Assembly: GCA_003649445.1 (NCBI GenBank)
Contig: QMRV01000108.1
Location: 1-6,452 of the forward strand
Direction: 5' to 3'
Origin: Thermoprotei archaeon
GTDB lineage: Archaea; Thermoproteota; Thermoprotei; Thermofilales; B15-G2
DNA length: 6,452 nt
Shown here: one piece after another, positions 6,128 through 6,452 of the stretch
Layout: each line of letters begins with the position of its first letter
Numbering within the stretch: the first letter of the stretch is position 1
Notes under the pieces: model-generated
What the model saw: only the letters and a program-made list of their open reading frames with translations
Databases searched by the model: none
Told to the model about the DNA's origin: nothing
Translations under genes and position numbers: made by a program

Positions 6128-6452
6128 ATGCCTATCTTTGTAGACAGAGATAGGCTGTCCCCCCGCTACGTCCCCGACAGGCTCCCGCACAGGGAGAGGG
6201 AGATAAGGATCGTCGAGAAGTTCTTCCTGGATCTTTTCCCCGACGTCGAGAGGCACTACACGAGGATAATCCAGCTCCAGGGGCCTGCCGGCGTGGGGAA
6301 GAGCAGCGTCGCGCTTCACGTAGGCAAGCTCCTCAAAGAGGAGGCCAGGAGGTACGAGATAGACTTCAGGCACGTCTACCTCAACTTGAGGCTCGAGTCC
6401 ACCACGAGATTCGTCCTGTACAGCAGCATCGCGCTGAAGATAGACCCTGATC
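6128..6452 (+). CDS. cdc6: Orc1/Cdc6-type AAA+ replication initiator, N-terminal part (3' end outside window)
   Basis: Partial gene open to the right edge; 108 complete residues are visible and it is absent as a start-to-stop frame because it has no stop here. The N-terminus has the Orc1/Cdc6 signature LSPRYVPDRLPHRE (residues 10-23), followed by Walker A GPAGVGKS (52-59) and a beta-strand/helix VYLNLRLESTT (83-93) resembling the next family segment. In archaea these proteins bind origin recognition boxes and load the MCM helicase; many genomes have two or three paralogues. Walker B, sensors and the DNA-binding winged helix would lie beyond the window, so a diverged non-replicative ATPase cannot be excluded. 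Start: ATG at 6128, directly preceded in frame by TTG (6125) and TAG (6122-6124), so only these two starts are possible; ATG is preferred, with AGGT at 6116-6119 as a weak ribosome site. High G+C (36 of 60 bases at 6301-6360). It is divergent from the restriction-modification gene. Confidence 0.85.
   Translation, partial: MPIFVDRDRLSPRYVPDRLPHREREIRIVEKFFLDLFPDVERHYTRIIQLQGPAGVGKSSVALHVGKLLKEEARRYEIDFRHVYLNLRLESTTRFVLYSSIALKIDPD

Noticed and set aside
6086..6373. Minus-strand open frame opposite orc1/cdc6
   Set aside because: The plus-strand frame has the YVPDRLPHRE and Walker A motifs; the opposite one is an antisense by-product of G+C-rich codons.
1..6452. CRISPR array, tRNA, rRNA, insertion sequence or attachment site
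   Set aside because: No regularly spaced repeat, cloverleaf, transposase-like frame or terminal inverted repeat was seen; almost all sequence is accounted for by the three genes.

Overview
The window looks like chromosomal DNA of a hyperthermophilic archaeon, most likely a crenarchaeon (Thermoproteota). The evidence is an archaeal-type Lhr helicase, an Orc1/Cdc6-type replication initiator, arginine coded largely by AGG/AGA, frequent ATA isoleucine codons, very dense packing, and TATA-like rather than -35/-10-like sequences ahead of the genes. The species cannot be named from the sequence alone.

Layout: three genes fill almost everything. (1) Positions 1-2322, plus strand: the C-terminal 773 residues of an Lhr-family superfamily 2 helicase; its start and first RecA domain lie left of the window. 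(2) Positions 2330-5956, minus strand: a complete 1208-residue single-chain restriction-modification enzyme, with an N-terminal PD-(D/E)XK nuclease, a helical linker, an Eco57I-like N6-adenine methyltransferase core, a target-recognition region and a long C-terminal region. It runs tail to tail with the helicase, with 7 bp between the stop codons. (3) Positions 6128-6452, plus strand: the first 108 residues of an Orc1/Cdc6-type AAA+ protein, cut off by the right edge.

The only real non-coding stretch is the 171 bp at 5957-6127 between the divergent restriction-modification and orc1/cdc6 genes. It carries two short dyads (a perfect 14-bp palindrome at 5969-5982 and a 6-2-6 inverted repeat at 6015-6028) and TATA-like sequences on both strands, so it probably holds both promoters and perhaps an operator.

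How the genes fit together: the simplest reading is that a stand-alone restriction-modification gene sits between two information-processing genes (helicase and replication initiator). Base composition supports an accessory origin for at least part of it. Rows inside the specificity half of the enzyme are about 27-32% G+C by hand count, against about 50-60% in the 5' part of the helicase, the nuclease end of the enzyme, and orc1/cdc6. Whether helicase and restriction enzyme form a functional defence pair is an open inference, not shown by the sequence. The ends of the helicase and of the restriction enzyme each contain a region I cannot assign to a known domain.
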